A DNA stretch of 64,000 nucleotides, taken from positions 124,001 through 188,000 of the forward strand of contig NZ_WBOS01000001.1 in NCBI RefSeq assembly GCF_008923245.1, written 5' to 3'. Within the stretch, counting starts at the first letter, position 1. Each line of letters opens with the position of its first letter. Positions 1 to 9,015 of the stretch are shown piece by piece. Source of the DNA: Cytobacillus depressus. GTDB lineage: Bacteria; Bacillota; Bacilli; Bacillales; Cytobacillaceae. The notes beneath the pieces are model-generated. The model had not been told where the DNA came from. It saw only the letters and a program-made list of their open reading frames with translations, and ran no database searches. Position numbers and translations under genes: made by a program.

Positions 1-324
1 AAATAAATGGGCCACATTATATAAACGATCATTCTTTTTAATTACATGTGTGCCGGCAATAATATGCATATTCGTTTCTTTCGCAAATTTAATAAATAAA
101 TTTTTATATTGTTCTGTGAAGCTAGGAAGTTCATCAATCGTTAAGCTTGCCCCTTCACCATTACCAATCGATAATAGCTGTGTCGTAAAAAATTCAGGAA
201 ACAAGATAAATTCCGATCCGAATTCTTGTGCGGTTTTAATATAATGCTCACATTGCTTCGCAAACTCCTCAAATGAATGAATCGTATGCAAATGATACTG
301 TACAGCTGAAACACGTAATTTCAA
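1..324 (-). CDS. Carbon-nitrogen hydrolase (nitrilase superfamily), 5' part only
   Basis: This gene runs off the left edge, so only about the first 108 residues are seen. The start is TTG at 322-324, behind a strong AAGGGGGAT ribosome-binding site; an in-frame stop at 370-372 rules out a longer N-terminus. The reading begins MKLRVSAVQYHLHTIHSFEE and contains FILFPEFF, whose Glu matches the first residue of the Glu-Lys-Cys triad of nitrilase-fold amidases; the Lys and Cys lie outside the window. In some Bacillus relatives (YhcX type) this domain is fused to an N-terminal GNAT domain; here it stands alone. The substrate cannot be told. Confidence 0.75.
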   Translation of the reverse strand, partial: MKLRVSAVQYHLHTIHSFEEFAKQCEHYIKTAQEFGSEFILFPEFFTTQLLSIGNGEGASLTIDELPSFTEQYKNLFIKFAKETNMHIIAGTHVIKKNDRLYNVAHLF

Positions 325-475
325 AATGTCATCCCCCTTATCAATGAATAATTGAGATGAGTGGTTCACTCAATCCTTATTGATTATCAAGTATTTCTCA
401 ATAAATGACAATACTCTTATTGAAATTTTTACAATTTTCAACCTCTAATATTTGAATTTTTTAAAATTTTAATCA

Positions 476-512
476 AAAAAATAAGCATTACAATAAAATG
501 TAACGCTTACAC
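476..512 (-). terminator. Intrinsic terminator of the IseA-like gene
   Basis: On the minus strand an AAGCGTTACA/TGTAATGCTT hairpin with one mismatch is followed by a T-rich run, directly after the stop codon of the gene at 522. Confidence 0.75.
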
Positions 513-521
513 TAAGACATA

Positions 522-1442
522 TTACTTTTCCAATTGCGGTTCCATTTCTGCACTAACAATTTTGAATTCCATGTCGCCCGTATTTTCAATAAGAAAATAC
601 ATTTTATTATTACCTTTTTTTAATTGGCCTTTATAGCCTTTTTCTAATTCCACATAAAAAGTCCCTTCGAATTCAACTTTCGTTTTCGTTCTAGCGCGTT
701 CTTTTACTGAGCGAATTTCTAACTTTTTTATTCCTTTTCTAAAAGCAATAACATCAAAATCCCTATTTAAAAATTGATTTTCAGCTTGTTTATAATCAAC
801 TAACAAATATTTCAAAAAGATAAATGCGGGATTTACATTTCCAGGGATATCTAAATTTACATCCTGATAAGGTCTTTCGCTAATTTTCCAGCCCTTCCCT
901 TGAAGGTAAAGCACATCTACAAGGAATATATCTTTATCTTTCGTTTCCCCAACAGGCACTTCTAGTTTATACGTTCGATTCCAACCTTCCTTCTTAACAA
1001 AAGCTGCTTTCGCTTTGTCCCACTGCAAAATAGAGCCACCGTCTGCTTCTGGCTGAGCCATTTTCCCCTTATATTCAATAATTTGGCGTTCCTTAATAAA
1101 TAGTTTAGCTTGTGATTGCGTTAGTGTGAGAGTTAAATATTCCATCAACTCTTTCTTCGTATCTAAATCGCTTGCCAAATACCGATATGGCTTATTTTTA
1201 TACTGAAAGGATTGGTATTCGCCTTCTTTATAGTCTCCGCCTCTTTGCACATAGCTTTCACTTTTTTTCCACTTGATTACTAATGCAGCAACCTGTTTTT
1301 CGGAAATCGTTTTTTCTTGATTCACACTTTGGCCGATTTGTTTCGGCAGTTCTTTCGCCGAAACCGCTTCTCCTAATGCAAAAACCGGAAGACTTAACAT
1401 CGTTACTGCCACACCCGTTAATAACCATTTTTTTGTATTCAT
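522..1442 (-). CDS. Secreted protein, probable IseA-type DL-endopeptidase inhibitor domain
   Basis: 306 residues with a Sec signal peptide (MNTKKWLL, hydrophobic core, likely cleavage after AVSA near residue 29). The N-terminal part after the signal (residues about 45-150), with GGDYKEGEYQSF, YRYLASDLDTKKEL, and IEYKGKMAQPEADGGS, resembles the IseA (YoeB) family, which in B. subtilis binds and inhibits D,L-endopeptidases of the cell wall. The C-terminal half is not recognised and makes the protein longer than IseA itself (about 180 residues). The gene stands alone, with its own terminator. The assignment is from recall of the family and should be read as tentative. Confidence 0.5.
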   Translation of the reverse strand: MNTKKWLLTGVAVTMLSLPVFALGEAVSAKELPKQIGQSVNQEKTISEKQVAALVIKWKKSESYVQRGGDYKEGEYQSFQYKNKPYRYLASDLDTKKELMEYLTLTLTQSQAKLFIKERQIIEYKGKMAQPEADGGSILQWDKAKAAFVKKEGWNRTYKLEVPVGETKDKDIFLVDVLYLQGKGWKISERPYQDVNLDIPGNVNPAFIFLKYLLVDYKQAENQFLNRDFDVIAFRKGIKKLEIRSVKERARTKTKVEFEGTFYVELEKGYKGQLKKGNNKMYFLIENTGDMEFKIVSAEMEPQLEK

Positions 1443-1587
1443 TTAAATTCCTCCATTATCTTGTAAGATTGTTTCTAATTGAATTTTACTTCAGCTCTGA
1501 CAATTAGGAGTTACGAAATGGTTAATAAAGGGTGGAAATTTGGTAACAGGGATGCCCTTTATGTTAGATTTGTTTAATATTGAACCA

Positions 1588-1615
1588 GAAAAAAAACCAC
1601 TCAGAGTGGTTTTTT
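1588..1615. terminator. Terminator after the spore-protein gene
   Basis: AAAAAACCACTC-AGAGTGGTTTTTT forms a perfect hairpin with A and T runs on both sides, so it can end transcription from either strand; on the minus strand it abuts the stop of the gene at 1614. Confidence 0.85.
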
Positions 1616-1772
1616 AATCGCGCATTGCCCCTGCTTCTCGAGAAGTCATTGCACCTTGTCCTTGGGCTACATCTTTTTGAATATCTTGTTTTACTTTTTG
1701 TGCATTTGTTCCAGAAGATTCTGATTCCATATTAGTAACCAAATTCTTCTTACCTTGTTGATTCTGTTGCAT
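1614..1772 (-). CDS. Small spore protein, gamma-type SASP-like
   Basis: 52 residues from ATG at 1770-1772, chosen because AGGAGGGCTTGT precedes it; the longer open frame to 1802 has no such site. The protein is hydrophilic and rich in Gln, Asn and Ser. TNAQKVKQDIQ resembles the TNAQQVKQQNQ repeats of gamma-type small acid-soluble spore proteins, which serve as an amino-acid store broken down at germination. It has one such motif rather than the usual two and ends in TSREAGAMRD, which is not typical. It could instead be another short sporulation protein. Confidence 0.55.
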   Translation of the reverse strand: MQQNQQGKKNLVTNMESESSGTNAQKVKQDIQKDVAQGQGAMTSREAGAMRD

Positions 1773-1802
1773 ACAAGCCCTCCTATATTTATTATTTAAC
1801 AA

Positions 1803-2068
1803 TCTTATTATTTACAAAAAAACACTCGGTATATCCTGAGTATTTGAACGGATTTTTACTATATTAAAAGGAACTCTTAACGATTAAGTGTTTAGAATCC
1901 TTTATTTATTTCTTCCAACTTTATTTTCGGTATTTAATGTAATGGGGACTATGGATAGTTTTTGTTGCGACATGTGAAAAGCACCTCCCTAAATTGATAC
2001 GTTGATCATAACAGAGAGGTGCTGCGTGTTCATATGCTTTAAATTTGATTAGGGCTTACTTTTCATTC
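1803..2068. other. Intergenic stretch with an isolated inverted repeat
   Basis: No gene is seen. The 8-bp inverted repeat AGCACCTC (1980-1987) and GAGGTGCT (2016-2023) encloses a 28-base AT-rich loop. It has no adjoining T run and looks more like the end of a degenerate mobile or repeated sequence than a terminator. Confidence 0.4.
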
Positions 2069-2497
2069 TCATCTAAACTTAATTTTTACAACTAATTGAT
2101 TCAACACTTCAGAAATAACAAGTCCAACAGCGATGGCTCCAGAAATCATGAAGGCTTTCGCTGCCAGCTGGACGGCGGTGTTATAGTCATTGAAGACAAA
2201 ATGGCGCATTGCATCATACGCGCTTCCACCAGGTACAAGCGGAATAATTCCGGAAATACTAAAGATCGTGACAGGTGTTTTATATATTTTTGAGCAGATT
2301 TGACTGATCACTGCAACTATGAAAGCACCGACAAATGATGCAACGACCGCGTCAAACTGATAATCGACAAGCAGCCTAAAAATAAACCAACCAGCCATGC
2401 CAACAAATCCGCAGCGAATGAGGGATTTTTTAGGTGCATTAAATAAAATCGCAAACGCTGCGGTAGCAATAAAGCTAGTCACTAAATGTACAATCAT
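2069..2497 (-). CDS. Threonine/serine exporter family, small subunit (ThrE_2/DUF3815, YjjB-like)
   Basis: 142 residues, almost entirely hydrophobic with about four to five membrane segments, and the family-typical PLVPGGSAYDAMRHF near the third quarter. In ThrE of Corynebacterium the two halves are fused; in many Firmicutes they are separate genes, as here, with the cytoplasmic-domain partner immediately upstream (27 bases apart). Together they are predicted to export small hydroxylated or dicarboxylic acids (Thr, Ser or succinate); the true substrate is not shown by the sequence. Confidence 0.8.
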   Translation of the reverse strand: MIVHLVTSFIATAAFAILFNAPKKSLIRCGFVGMAGWFIFRLLVDYQFDAVVASFVGAFIVAVISQICSKIYKTPVTIFSISGIIPLVPGGSAYDAMRHFVFNDYNTAVQLAAKAFMISGAIAVGLVISEVLNQLVVKIKFR

Positions 2498-2523
2498 ATA
2501 ATGATTCTCCCCCTATGCATTTC

Positions 2524-3279
2524 TTAAGAAAAAGCAATGACAACCGCTATTCCCGTTCCTATTGCACATGCTGTTAAAAATGCTTCTACCCCTTTTGATA
2601 ATCCTGCCACTAAATGTCCAGCCATTAAATCCCGAATGGCATTTGTAATGAGGAGCCCGGGAACTAATGGCATGACCGAAGCAATAATAATTTTATCAAG
2701 CTGTGTCCCTATCCCAAATGTGACAAATAAAAAGGCACTTGTTCCAATCGTTAATGCTGCTAAAAATTCCGAGCAGAATTTAACTTTGACTAATTTATGT
2801 ACGTAAACGAAACAAGTAAAGCCGAGACCGCCGGAGATAATGGCTGGAATAAAATCTCCCCATAAACCTAAATACATCAATAAGAAACAGCCACTGGAAA
2901 GCGCTGCAGCTAATATTTGCTGATAAATCGGGAAGGCAAAGTTTGCTTTTTCAATTTCATGCAGTTTTTGAAAAGCCTCCGTCATTGTTAAATCGCCGCT
3001 GCTTATTTTTCGAGAAACGCTATTAACTAATGTTACTTTATATAAATCAGTCGATCGCTCTGAAATTCGAATGAACTTAGCAGGTTCCGTCCCATCAAGG
3101 GAAAAGATGATCCCTGTAGGGGTCACATAGCTATGCGAATGCGGAATGCCAAATGCCGCCGCAATTCGCATCATCGTATCTTCTACTCGATATGTTTCTG
3201 CCCCGCACTTCAGCATTATTTTTCCTGCCAGCAAGCATAAATTGATCACTTCTAAGTTTTGTGCAAGTTTATTCTCCAT
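2524..3279 (-). CDS. Threonine/serine exporter family, large subunit (ThrE/DUF1212, YjjP-like)
   Basis: 251 residues. The N-terminal half (LCLLAGKIMLKCGAETYRVE, then PTGIIFSL) matches the soluble domain of ThrE/YjjP proteins, and the C-terminal half has about five membrane segments including SVMPLVPGLLITNAIRDL. The start ATG at 3277-3279 has a GAGGTTAAAGT ribosome-binding site. It is co-transcribed with the small subunit downstream. Confidence 0.82.
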   Translation of the reverse strand: MENKLAQNLEVINLCLLAGKIMLKCGAETYRVEDTMMRIAAAFGIPHSHSYVTPTGIIFSLDGTEPAKFIRISERSTDLYKVTLVNSVSRKISSGDLTMTEAFQKLHEIEKANFAFPIYQQILAAALSSGCFLLMYLGLWGDFIPAIISGGLGFTCFVYVHKLVKVKFCSEFLAALTIGTSAFLFVTFGIGTQLDKIIIASVMPLVPGLLITNAIRDLMAGHLVAGLSKGVEAFLTACAIGTGIAVVIAFS

Positions 3280-3490
3280 ACTTTAACCTCCTCACAGATA
3301 TTCTCCCAATATTTGTGAATATGTATTTTTCCTGTAATTATATGTGATTTAGGAATTGCTTAAACACTATAAGACTAATCTCATGATTTTGCAATATCAA
3401 TTGTTAAGGATTTGTAATTTCGCCATAATTGACACTCTGTACTTATTTTACTTTGCTATAATTGAAAAGATTTCAAGAAGGAGAAAATGT

Positions 3491-4672
3491 ATGGCACAAC
3501 ACAGCATAAAATCTTTATTTGAAATATTTACTGTCGCATTGAAGCTAGGGGTAACTTCTTTTGGGGGACCGGTTGCCCATCTTGGGTATTTTCATAATGA
3601 GTATGTAATAAAGCGCAAATGGATTGATGAAAAGAGCTATGCTGATTTAGTTGCCCTATGTCAATTTCTTCCTGGCCCTGCAAGCAGTCAAGTTGGGATT
3701 GGTATCGGTGTAACTAGAGGCGGAATCTTAGGGGGTATACTCGCCTTTCTTGGGTTTACTCTGCCATCAGTCATTGCCTTAATTTTGTTTGTCCAACTCC
3801 TAACTTTTTCGGATATTGGAAGCTCCGGCTGGATTCATGGTCTTAAGATAGTTGCCGTAGCGGTAGTAGCCCATGCTGTTATGGGAATGGCTCAAAAGCT
3901 GGCTCCTGATTTGAAAAGAAAAGCTATTGTGCTATTTGCAATTTGTGCAACTCTTTTATGGTCGACTGTATTAACACAAATTAGCATTATTGTTTTATCT
4001 GGCTTGTTAGGGTATTTGATTTATAAAAACCATTCTGATCAAGGTGAAGAGACTGCTCATTTCCCACTAAGTAAAAAATTGGGTCTAGCGTGCATCATAC
4101 TATACCTAATATTGTTAGTTATTCTCCCTATATTAAGAGAGATTACCCAATTAGAATGGATTGCTCTCTTTGATAGTTTCTATCGATCTGGATCTCTCGT
4201 TTTTGGCGGAGGACATGTCGTTTTGCCTTTGCTTGAGCGAGAATTTGTTCCTACTGGTTGGCTAAGTAAAGAAGCGTTTCTTGCAGGATATGGTGCGACA
4301 CAAGCGGTGCCTGGGCCATTGTTTACTTTTGCAGCTTATATTGGAGCCGTCATCCATGGATGGAAAGGTGGCATGCTTGCCACGATCGCTATTTTTCTCC
4401 CTGCCTTTTTACTCATTCTTGGAACATTGCCTTTTTGGCATGAACTACGAAAAAATCCAATATTAAAAGGGGCATTAATTGGGGTAAATGCAGCAGTTGT
4501 TGGTATATTAATTGCGGCATTTTATGATCCCATTTGGACGAGTTCCATTTTAACGCCGAAGGATTTCGCCTTTGCAGCTATCCTATTTAGTATGCTTGCA
4601 TTCTGGAAGCTTCCACCTTGGGTCATCGTGTTAACAGGAGCAATCGGAGGAATATTTCTTGAATTTGTTTAG
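3491..4672 (+). CDS. chrA: Chromate transporter, ChrA/CHR family
   Basis: 393 residues. The start at 3491 is preferred because CAAGAAGGAGAAAATGT lies just upstream; the open frame extends 45 residues further without a ribosome-binding site. Two homologous CHR halves are visible: the first starts FTVALKLGVTSFGGPVAHLG and holds LPGPASSQVGIGIG, the second holds FYRSGSLVFGGGHVVLPLLE and TQAVPGPLFTFAAYIG. This is the long two-domain ChrA architecture, a membrane carrier that exports chromate in the characterised members. No chrB-type regulator is adjacent, so the actual substrate here is inferred. Confidence 0.9.
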   Translation: MAQHSIKSLFEIFTVALKLGVTSFGGPVAHLGYFHNEYVIKRKWIDEKSYADLVALCQFLPGPASSQVGIGIGVTRGGILGGILAFLGFTLPSVIALILFVQLLTFSDIGSSGWIHGLKIVAVAVVAHAVMGMAQKLAPDLKRKAIVLFAICATLLWSTVLTQISIIVLSGLLGYLIYKNHSDQGEETAHFPLSKKLGLACIILYLILLVILPILREITQLEWIALFDSFYRSGSLVFGGGHVVLPLLEREFVPTGWLSKEAFLAGYGATQAVPGPLFTFAAYIGAVIHGWKGGMLATIAIFLPAFLLILGTLPFWHELRKNPILKGALIGVNAAVVGILIAAFYDPIWTSSILTPKDFAFAAILFSMLAFWKLPPWVIVLTGAIGGIFLEFV

Positions 4673-4713
4673 CTTGAAAGGCTGCCAAAAATTTTAGCAG
4701 CCTTTCAAGCTTT
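4672..4713. terminator. Terminator after chrA
   Basis: TTGAAAGGCTGC and GCAGCCTTTCAA form a 12-bp stem with a 12-base loop, followed by CTTTTTA on the plus strand. Confidence 0.8.
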
Positions 4714-4875
4714 TTATATTGGCACTTCCAAAATTATTCTCGTACTTTTGCCTATTTCCGAATGAATGGCAATCATCCCGCCAGCAGCTCTTGCTCTTCC
4801 TTCCATGCTGAATAGTCCGACTCCCCGAGAAATTTGTTCAAAATCTGGTTTATCGGCTCTCAAAAGTCTTGGTTT
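4714..4875 (-). pseudogene. C-terminal relic of a sensor histidine kinase
   Basis: The minus frame ending at the stop 4714-4716 reads ISRGVGLFSMEGRARAAGGM followed by IAIHSEIGKSTRIILEVPI. This is the G2-box end of a HisKA_3-type (NarL/DegS-like) kinase ATPase domain, where GxGLxxMxxRAxxxGG and SxxGxGT are standard. The frame is closed upstream by a stop at 4876-4878, and no start, dimerisation domain or response regulator is nearby, so only about 53 residues of a former kinase remain. Confidence 0.75.
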
Positions 4876-4974
4876 TCAAAAATAAAAAGCACTAACTATA
4901 TCAGTGTTTTATTCTCTAAATATTTTGAAACTTTAGTGGTTTTGAAACGTATTTGTATTAGGAGGTGTTATTCC

Positions 4975-5304
4975 ATGAAAAAAGGATTCATTATCTTCTT
5001 TGTAACACTCATCATTGAAACGGGTCTCACCATTTTATTTTCTTCCTTAATATCTGTCCGCTTTATTGAATTAATGTTTTTTGCCGGTGTAGCCTTTTCA
5101 GCCATAACGATTTGGTTTTCCAGCAGCGGCGGGGCAATTACGAAATATCACAATAGCCAAATAAGCGCAGAAACGGGACTCATTCAAAAACGAGAAGATT
5201 TTAAATTACGTCCTAATTATGTTGTCTATGCTTCCATCTTCTTTCTTTTCATCGGACTGATATTGTTTATTTTATTACTAACGCATGTTATTCCTCCTGC
5301 TTAG
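4975..5304 (+). CDS. Membrane protein of unknown function
   Basis: 109 residues from ATG at 4975, preceded by TTAGGAGGTGTTATTCC. Three hydrophobic segments (about residues 5-27, 30-48 and 84-106) with a charged loop between the second and third. I do not recognise the family with confidence; it vaguely resembles short DUF3899-type membrane proteins. A longer in-frame start at 4834 has no ribosome-binding site. Confidence 0.75.
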   Translation: MKKGFIIFFVTLIIETGLTILFSSLISVRFIELMFFAGVAFSAITIWFSSSGGAITKYHNSQISAETGLIQKREDFKLRPNYVVYASIFFLFIGLILFILLLTHVIPPA

Positions 5305-5398
5305 AAATAAAATCATATCTCATAAGTTTTACCCCTTTTATTAATGAAAAAGGTAAATCATACATGGGTCATGAATATAGATTAAAGGGGGGGATTTT

Positions 5399-5569
5399 AT
5401 GTGGGGATGGATTCAGATATTAATAATAATCATCACTGTTTGGATCGTGATCGAAGAAGGCATTTATTTTTTTACGAATCGTTGCTTATTTGGTCCATCT
5501 AATATTGAAAAGAAACTTAGAGAGCGGTTTTTCTCGGTAAAGAAGGTATTCAAAAAAGAAGCATCTTAA
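5399..5569 (+). CDS. Small membrane protein, 56 residues
   Basis: ATG at 5399 behind AAAGGGGGGATTTT, one N-terminal membrane segment (WIQILIIIITVWIVI) and a basic, amphipathic tail (KKLRERFFSVKKVFKK). No homologue recalled. The strong ribosome-binding site and single-pass layout support it as a real gene. Confidence 0.65.
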   Translation: MWGWIQILIIIITVWIVIEEGIYFFTNRCLFGPSNIEKKLRERFFSVKKVFKKEAS

Positions 5570-5637
5570 TTGCAATTTTTTATTAATTAATGGAAGATGT
5601 AATTATGGTACATATTAAAATCTGAGGAGGCACATTC

Positions 5638-6090
5638 ATGAATCTTGTCAGTCATTTTTTAGCTCACCGTACGGTTACAAATGCATTAGTTGGAAAAATT
5701 GAGGAAGCGAATTATGATTTTACGCCGACAGAAACGTCTATGAGTGCACAAAAATTAGTCACACATATGTATACTTCTTATTATAAATTTATTAAAACCG
5801 TAAAAGAAGGGAACGGAGCTCCATTTTTGGAGAAATTTGATGATAACGAACAGTCTTTGAATCAGTTAGGTGAAGATTTTACAGAAAAAACGAAAGAGCT
5901 ACTTGCTTCACTAACGAAAGAAGAGCTGGATCGTGAAATTGACATGACAAAAATCTTTGGAATGAACGTTACTGGTCATCTTATGGTGCAAATGGCAATT
6001 GAGCACGAAATTCACCATAAAGGCAATCTATTTGTGTATGTTAGAGAGATGGGACATACCGACTTGCCGCTTTATATAAATTTTAAATAA
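5638..6090 (+). CDS. DinB-family (four-helix bundle) protein
   Basis: 150 residues with a TCTGAGGAGGCACATTC ribosome-binding site. The family's metal-binding histidines are in place: one in KLVTHMY near residue 43 and a pair in EHEIHHKG near residues 122-127. DinB-like proteins of this size include bacillithiol- or thiol-dependent transferases (YfiT/BstA type); the partner substrate is unknown. Stands alone, with a terminator directly after it. Confidence 0.8.
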   Translation: MNLVSHFLAHRTVTNALVGKIEEANYDFTPTETSMSAQKLVTHMYTSYYKFIKTVKEGNGAPFLEKFDDNEQSLNQLGEDFTEKTKELLASLTKEELDREIDMTKIFGMNVTGHLMVQMAIEHEIHHKGNLFVYVREMGHTDLPLYINFK

Positions 6091-6094
6091 TATT

Positions 6095-6134
6095 TAAAAA
6101 ACAGACTTGCGAAAATTCGCTTGTCTGTTTTTTT
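6095..6134 (+). terminator. Terminator after the DinB gene
   Basis: AAACAGAC and GTCTGTTT flank a second small stem GCGAAAATTCGC, followed by a run of seven T. Confidence 0.85.
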
Positions 6135-6215
6135 GTTGAGTAAAATTTAGTTGAATACGCATTTTAAAACGTAAAAGACTTTCATAATGATCATTTTGAC
6201 GGGCTCTTGGCATAA

Positions 6216-6346
6216 AGAAGCGTCATGGTCACTTCATGGCACTCGTTTTCACTGAATCCCTTATAAAACAAGCTCCATGATCGCTTCATGACGCTCGTTT
6301 TCACTGAATCCCTACTAAAACAAGCGCCATGAACGCTTTATGACTT
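6216..6346. repeat. Degenerate tandem repeat, about 2.5 copies of a 52-55 bp unit
   Basis: The unit contains CTCGTTTTCACTGAATCCCT and a small palindrome of the kind CATGANNGCTTCATG. Copies start near 6216, 6269 and 6321. It lies downstream of trpA, between convergent transcripts, and has no coding potential that looks real. Confidence 0.75.
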
Positions 6347-6386
6347 CCGCGACCACCTTTTTTAATCATCAAATCGAAACTTTTAT

Positions 6387-7160
6387 CTAATTTTTAACAT
6401 GAGTAATTTTGGATGCATTAATTAGCTCCTCAATTCCAGCTAAATCCCTTGCTTCTAATAGCTCGATGATTTTGCTTCCGACGATCACGCCATCACAGTA
6501 TTGGTTCATTTCCTGAACATGGGATGGTGAGGAAATTCCAAAGCCAGCTAATACAGGCAGGCTGCTGACGCTTTTTACTCTTTGTAAATGTTCTCCTAGC
6601 TGTTCGTTGAATCCTTTTCTCGCACCAGTTATCCCGTTGACTGTAACTGCATATAAAAATCCGCGCCCTTTCTTTGAAATTTCCTCAATTCGCTCGAGCG
6701 GGCTTGTTAATGTGACGAGACGGATGATTTCAATTCCTGCCTTCTCCGCAAAAGGAGCAATAATTTCTTCCTCTTCAATCGGCAAATCTGGCAGGATGAG
6801 ACCATCGATGCCTGAACGGGAGCACTCATCGATGAATTCAGAAATGCCCAAAGCCATAATGGGATTCATATAAGTCATAATAATGAGCGGCGTATGAATG
6901 ATTGGACGAATGTCAGCAATCGTCCTTAAAACCCCTCTTAATGTTGTTCCGTTTTCAAGCGACCTTTTTCCCGCTCGCTGTATAACTGGCCCGTCTGCAA
7001 CTGGATCTGAAAACGGAATACCAATTTCAATCGCTGTCGCACCTGCTTTTTCTAAAAAAGCAATCTGTTCCACTAATGCATCGCCAGCCATAATATAAGG
7101 AACAAAAGCATTTTCATTATTTTTTACAAGAGTTTGCATCACCTTTTCAATCCGGTTCAT
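6387..7160 (-). CDS. trpA: Tryptophan synthase alpha chain
   Basis: 257 residues, a complete TIM barrel. It cleaves indole-3-glycerol phosphate to indole and glyceraldehyde 3-phosphate and channels indole to TrpB. Catalytic Glu45 lies in [11 protein letters not shown] and Asp56 in PVADGPVIQ; the phosphate-binding GFGISS and GVIVGSKI are near the C-terminus. The start overlaps the trpB stop by four bases (translational coupling). Last gene of the operon. Confidence 0.97.
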   Translation of the reverse strand: MNRIEKVMQTLVKNNENAFVPYIMAGDALVEQIAFLEKAGATAIEIGIPFSDPVADGPVIQRAGKRSLENGTTLRGVLRTIADIRPIIHTPLIIMTYMNPIMALGISEFIDECSRSGIDGLILPDLPIEEEEIIAPFAEKAGIEIIRLVTLTSPLERIEEISKKGRGFLYAVTVNGITGARKGFNEQLGEHLQRVKSVSSLPVLAGFGISSPSHVQEMNQYCDGVIVGSKIIELLEARDLAGIEELINASKITHVKN

Positions 7161-8359
7161 TCCCCATTCCCTCCTAATCTTGCTTTCACTGTTTCTACGT
7201 CTTTATCTCCTCTGCCAGATAAGCAAATGACTAAAGCTTCATCTTCTCTCATTGCTGGGGCAAGTTTTACTGCATAGGCAACAGCATGAGAACTTTCAAG
7301 AGCGGGAATGATTCCCTCTAATTGACAAAGCAGTTTTAATCCCTCCATTGCACCTTCATCTGAAATTGCATCATATGTCACCCGGCCAATATCTTTTAAA
7401 TAGCTATGCTCAGGGCCAACTCCAGGATAATCAAGTCCAGCCGAAATCGAATGAGCTTCTTGAATTTGCCCGTCTTCATCCTGAAGTAAATACATGAGAG
7501 CACCATGAAGGATTCCTGGTTTTCCTTTTGACATAGACGCAGCATGTTTAGCAGTATCTAATCCTAAACCGGCCGCTTCCACTCCATACAACTGAACAGA
7601 TTCATCCTTAATAAACGGATAAAACATGCCCATTGCATTGCTCCCCCCGCCAATGCAGGCAACAACAGCATCCGGAAGCTTGCCTTCTTTTTCAAGAAAT
7701 TGCTTCTTCGTTTCTTTCCCGATGACACTTTGAAAATCGCGGACGATCATCGGAAACGGATGCGGTCCCATTACTGATCCTAAAATATAGTGAGTGTCCT
7801 CGACATTTGTCACCCAATAGCGCAACGCTTCATTCACAGCGTCTTTCAATGTCGCGCTTCCAGACTCAACACTAACGACTTTTGCACCTAAAAGCTCCAT
7901 CCGAAACACATTTAGCTGCTGACGCCGAATATCCTCAGCCCCCATGTAAATAATGCATTCTAAATTTAGAAGAGCACATGCCGTAGCCGTAGCAACCCCA
8001 TGCTGTCCAGCACCTGTTTCGGCAACAATTTTTCGTTTTCCCATCCGCGCTGCTAGAAGTGCCTGGCCTAAAGAATTATTGATTTTATGGGCACCCGTAT
8101 GATTCAGATCCTCACGTTTTAAATAGATTTTTGCCCCTTGAAGATGGTTCGTTAAATTTTTCGCAAAATATAACGGCGTTTCCCGTCCAACATAATTCTT
8201 CAATAAATCATCAAGCTCGCTTTGAAATTCAGGATCCTCCTGAGCCTTTTTATATTCTCTTTCCAGTTCAAGAACAGCTTGCATTAAAGTTTCTGGCACA
8301 TATCTTCCGCCGAATTGTCCAAAATGACCACGTTTATCTGGTAATGTATAGGTTGTCAT
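7157..8359 (-). CDS. trpB: Tryptophan synthase beta chain
   Basis: 400 residues, PLP enzyme joining indole and serine to tryptophan. The Schiff-base lysine is Lys92 in [12 protein letters not shown], Glu in AETGAGQHG is the catalytic acid, and GGGSNAMG binds the cofactor phosphate. ATG at 8359 follows GGGGAGGAACTATTT. A 32-base gap separates it from trpF. Confidence 0.97.
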   Translation of the reverse strand: MTTYTLPDKRGHFGQFGGRYVPETLMQAVLELEREYKKAQEDPEFQSELDDLLKNYVGRETPLYFAKNLTNHLQGAKIYLKREDLNHTGAHKINNSLGQALLAARMGKRKIVAETGAGQHGVATATACALLNLECIIYMGAEDIRRQQLNVFRMELLGAKVVSVESGSATLKDAVNEALRYWVTNVEDTHYILGSVMGPHPFPMIVRDFQSVIGKETKKQFLEKEGKLPDAVVACIGGGSNAMGMFYPFIKDESVQLYGVEAAGLGLDTAKHAASMSKGKPGILHGALMYLLQDEDGQIQEAHSISAGLDYPGVGPEHSYLKDIGRVTYDAISDEGAMEGLKLLCQLEGIIPALESSHAVAYAVKLAPAMREDEALVICLSGRGDKDVETVKARLGGNGE

Positions 8360-8391
8360 AAATAGTTCCTCCCCTTAAATCTATAAGTTTG

Positions 8392-9015
8392 TTAGCTAAT
8401 TTCATGCTTTGATCTATTCTTAGCTCGCTCAATAAATTTCGTAATTTTATTAACATCCTTTTTTCCATCTGTTTCGACGCCGCTGCTGACATCGACCATA
8501 TAAGGGGCTGCCAATTGAATCGCCTCTGCAACATTTTCAATAGAAAGCCCGCCAGCAAGAATAATCTTCTTTCCTTTCAATTGTTCCTCTGAAAGAAGGC
8601 TCCAATCAAAAGCAACTCCATTTCCGCCGCGGTATTTTCCCCGCGGGCTATCAAGTAAGTAAAAATCACATGAATATTTGTCAAGCTGGTTTAAGTCCTC
8701 ACTCGATCCAATACTTAAAGCTTTAATAACCGGAATAGAAAATTGCTCGCAAAACTCTGGTATTTCATCGCCATGTAGCTGAATAACGTTAATCCCCGTC
8801 TCGTTAACAATTTGTTGAATGACATCTGCCCGTTCATTCACAAACACACCCACTTTAAAAACCTGATCGGGAATGTGTTTAATGATTTCTTTTGCAAGTT
8901 TAGGCGTAACTCTCCTTTTACTTTCCGCAAAAACGAACCCAATGGCATCTGCTCCAGATTCAACGGCATATAAAGCCGTTTCAATATCAGATATCCCGCA
9001 AATTTTCACCTTCAT
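8392..9015 (-). CDS. trpF: Phosphoribosylanthranilate isomerase
   Basis: 207 residues beginning MKVKICGISDIETAL; the CGI cysteine is the general base, the Asp in YLLDSPRGKY region the general acid, and LAGGLSIENV plus DVSSGVETDGKKD form the phosphate site. ATG overlaps the trpC stop (ATGA type). Isomerises PRA to CdRP, the third step of the pathway. Confidence 0.96.
   Translation of the reverse strand: MKVKICGISDIETALYAVESGADAIGFVFAESKRRVTPKLAKEIIKHIPDQVFKVGVFVNERADVIQQIVNETGINVIQLHGDEIPEFCEQFSIPVIKALSIGSSEDLNQLDKYSCDFYLLDSPRGKYRGGNGVAFDWSLLSEEQLKGKKIILAGGLSIENVAEAIQLAAPYMVDVSSGVETDGKKDVNKITKFIERAKNRSKHEIS

Noticed and set aside
1283-1507. Plus-strand frame opposite the IseA-like gene
   Set aside because: Antisense shadow of the signal-peptide region of a gene with a clear ribosome-binding site.
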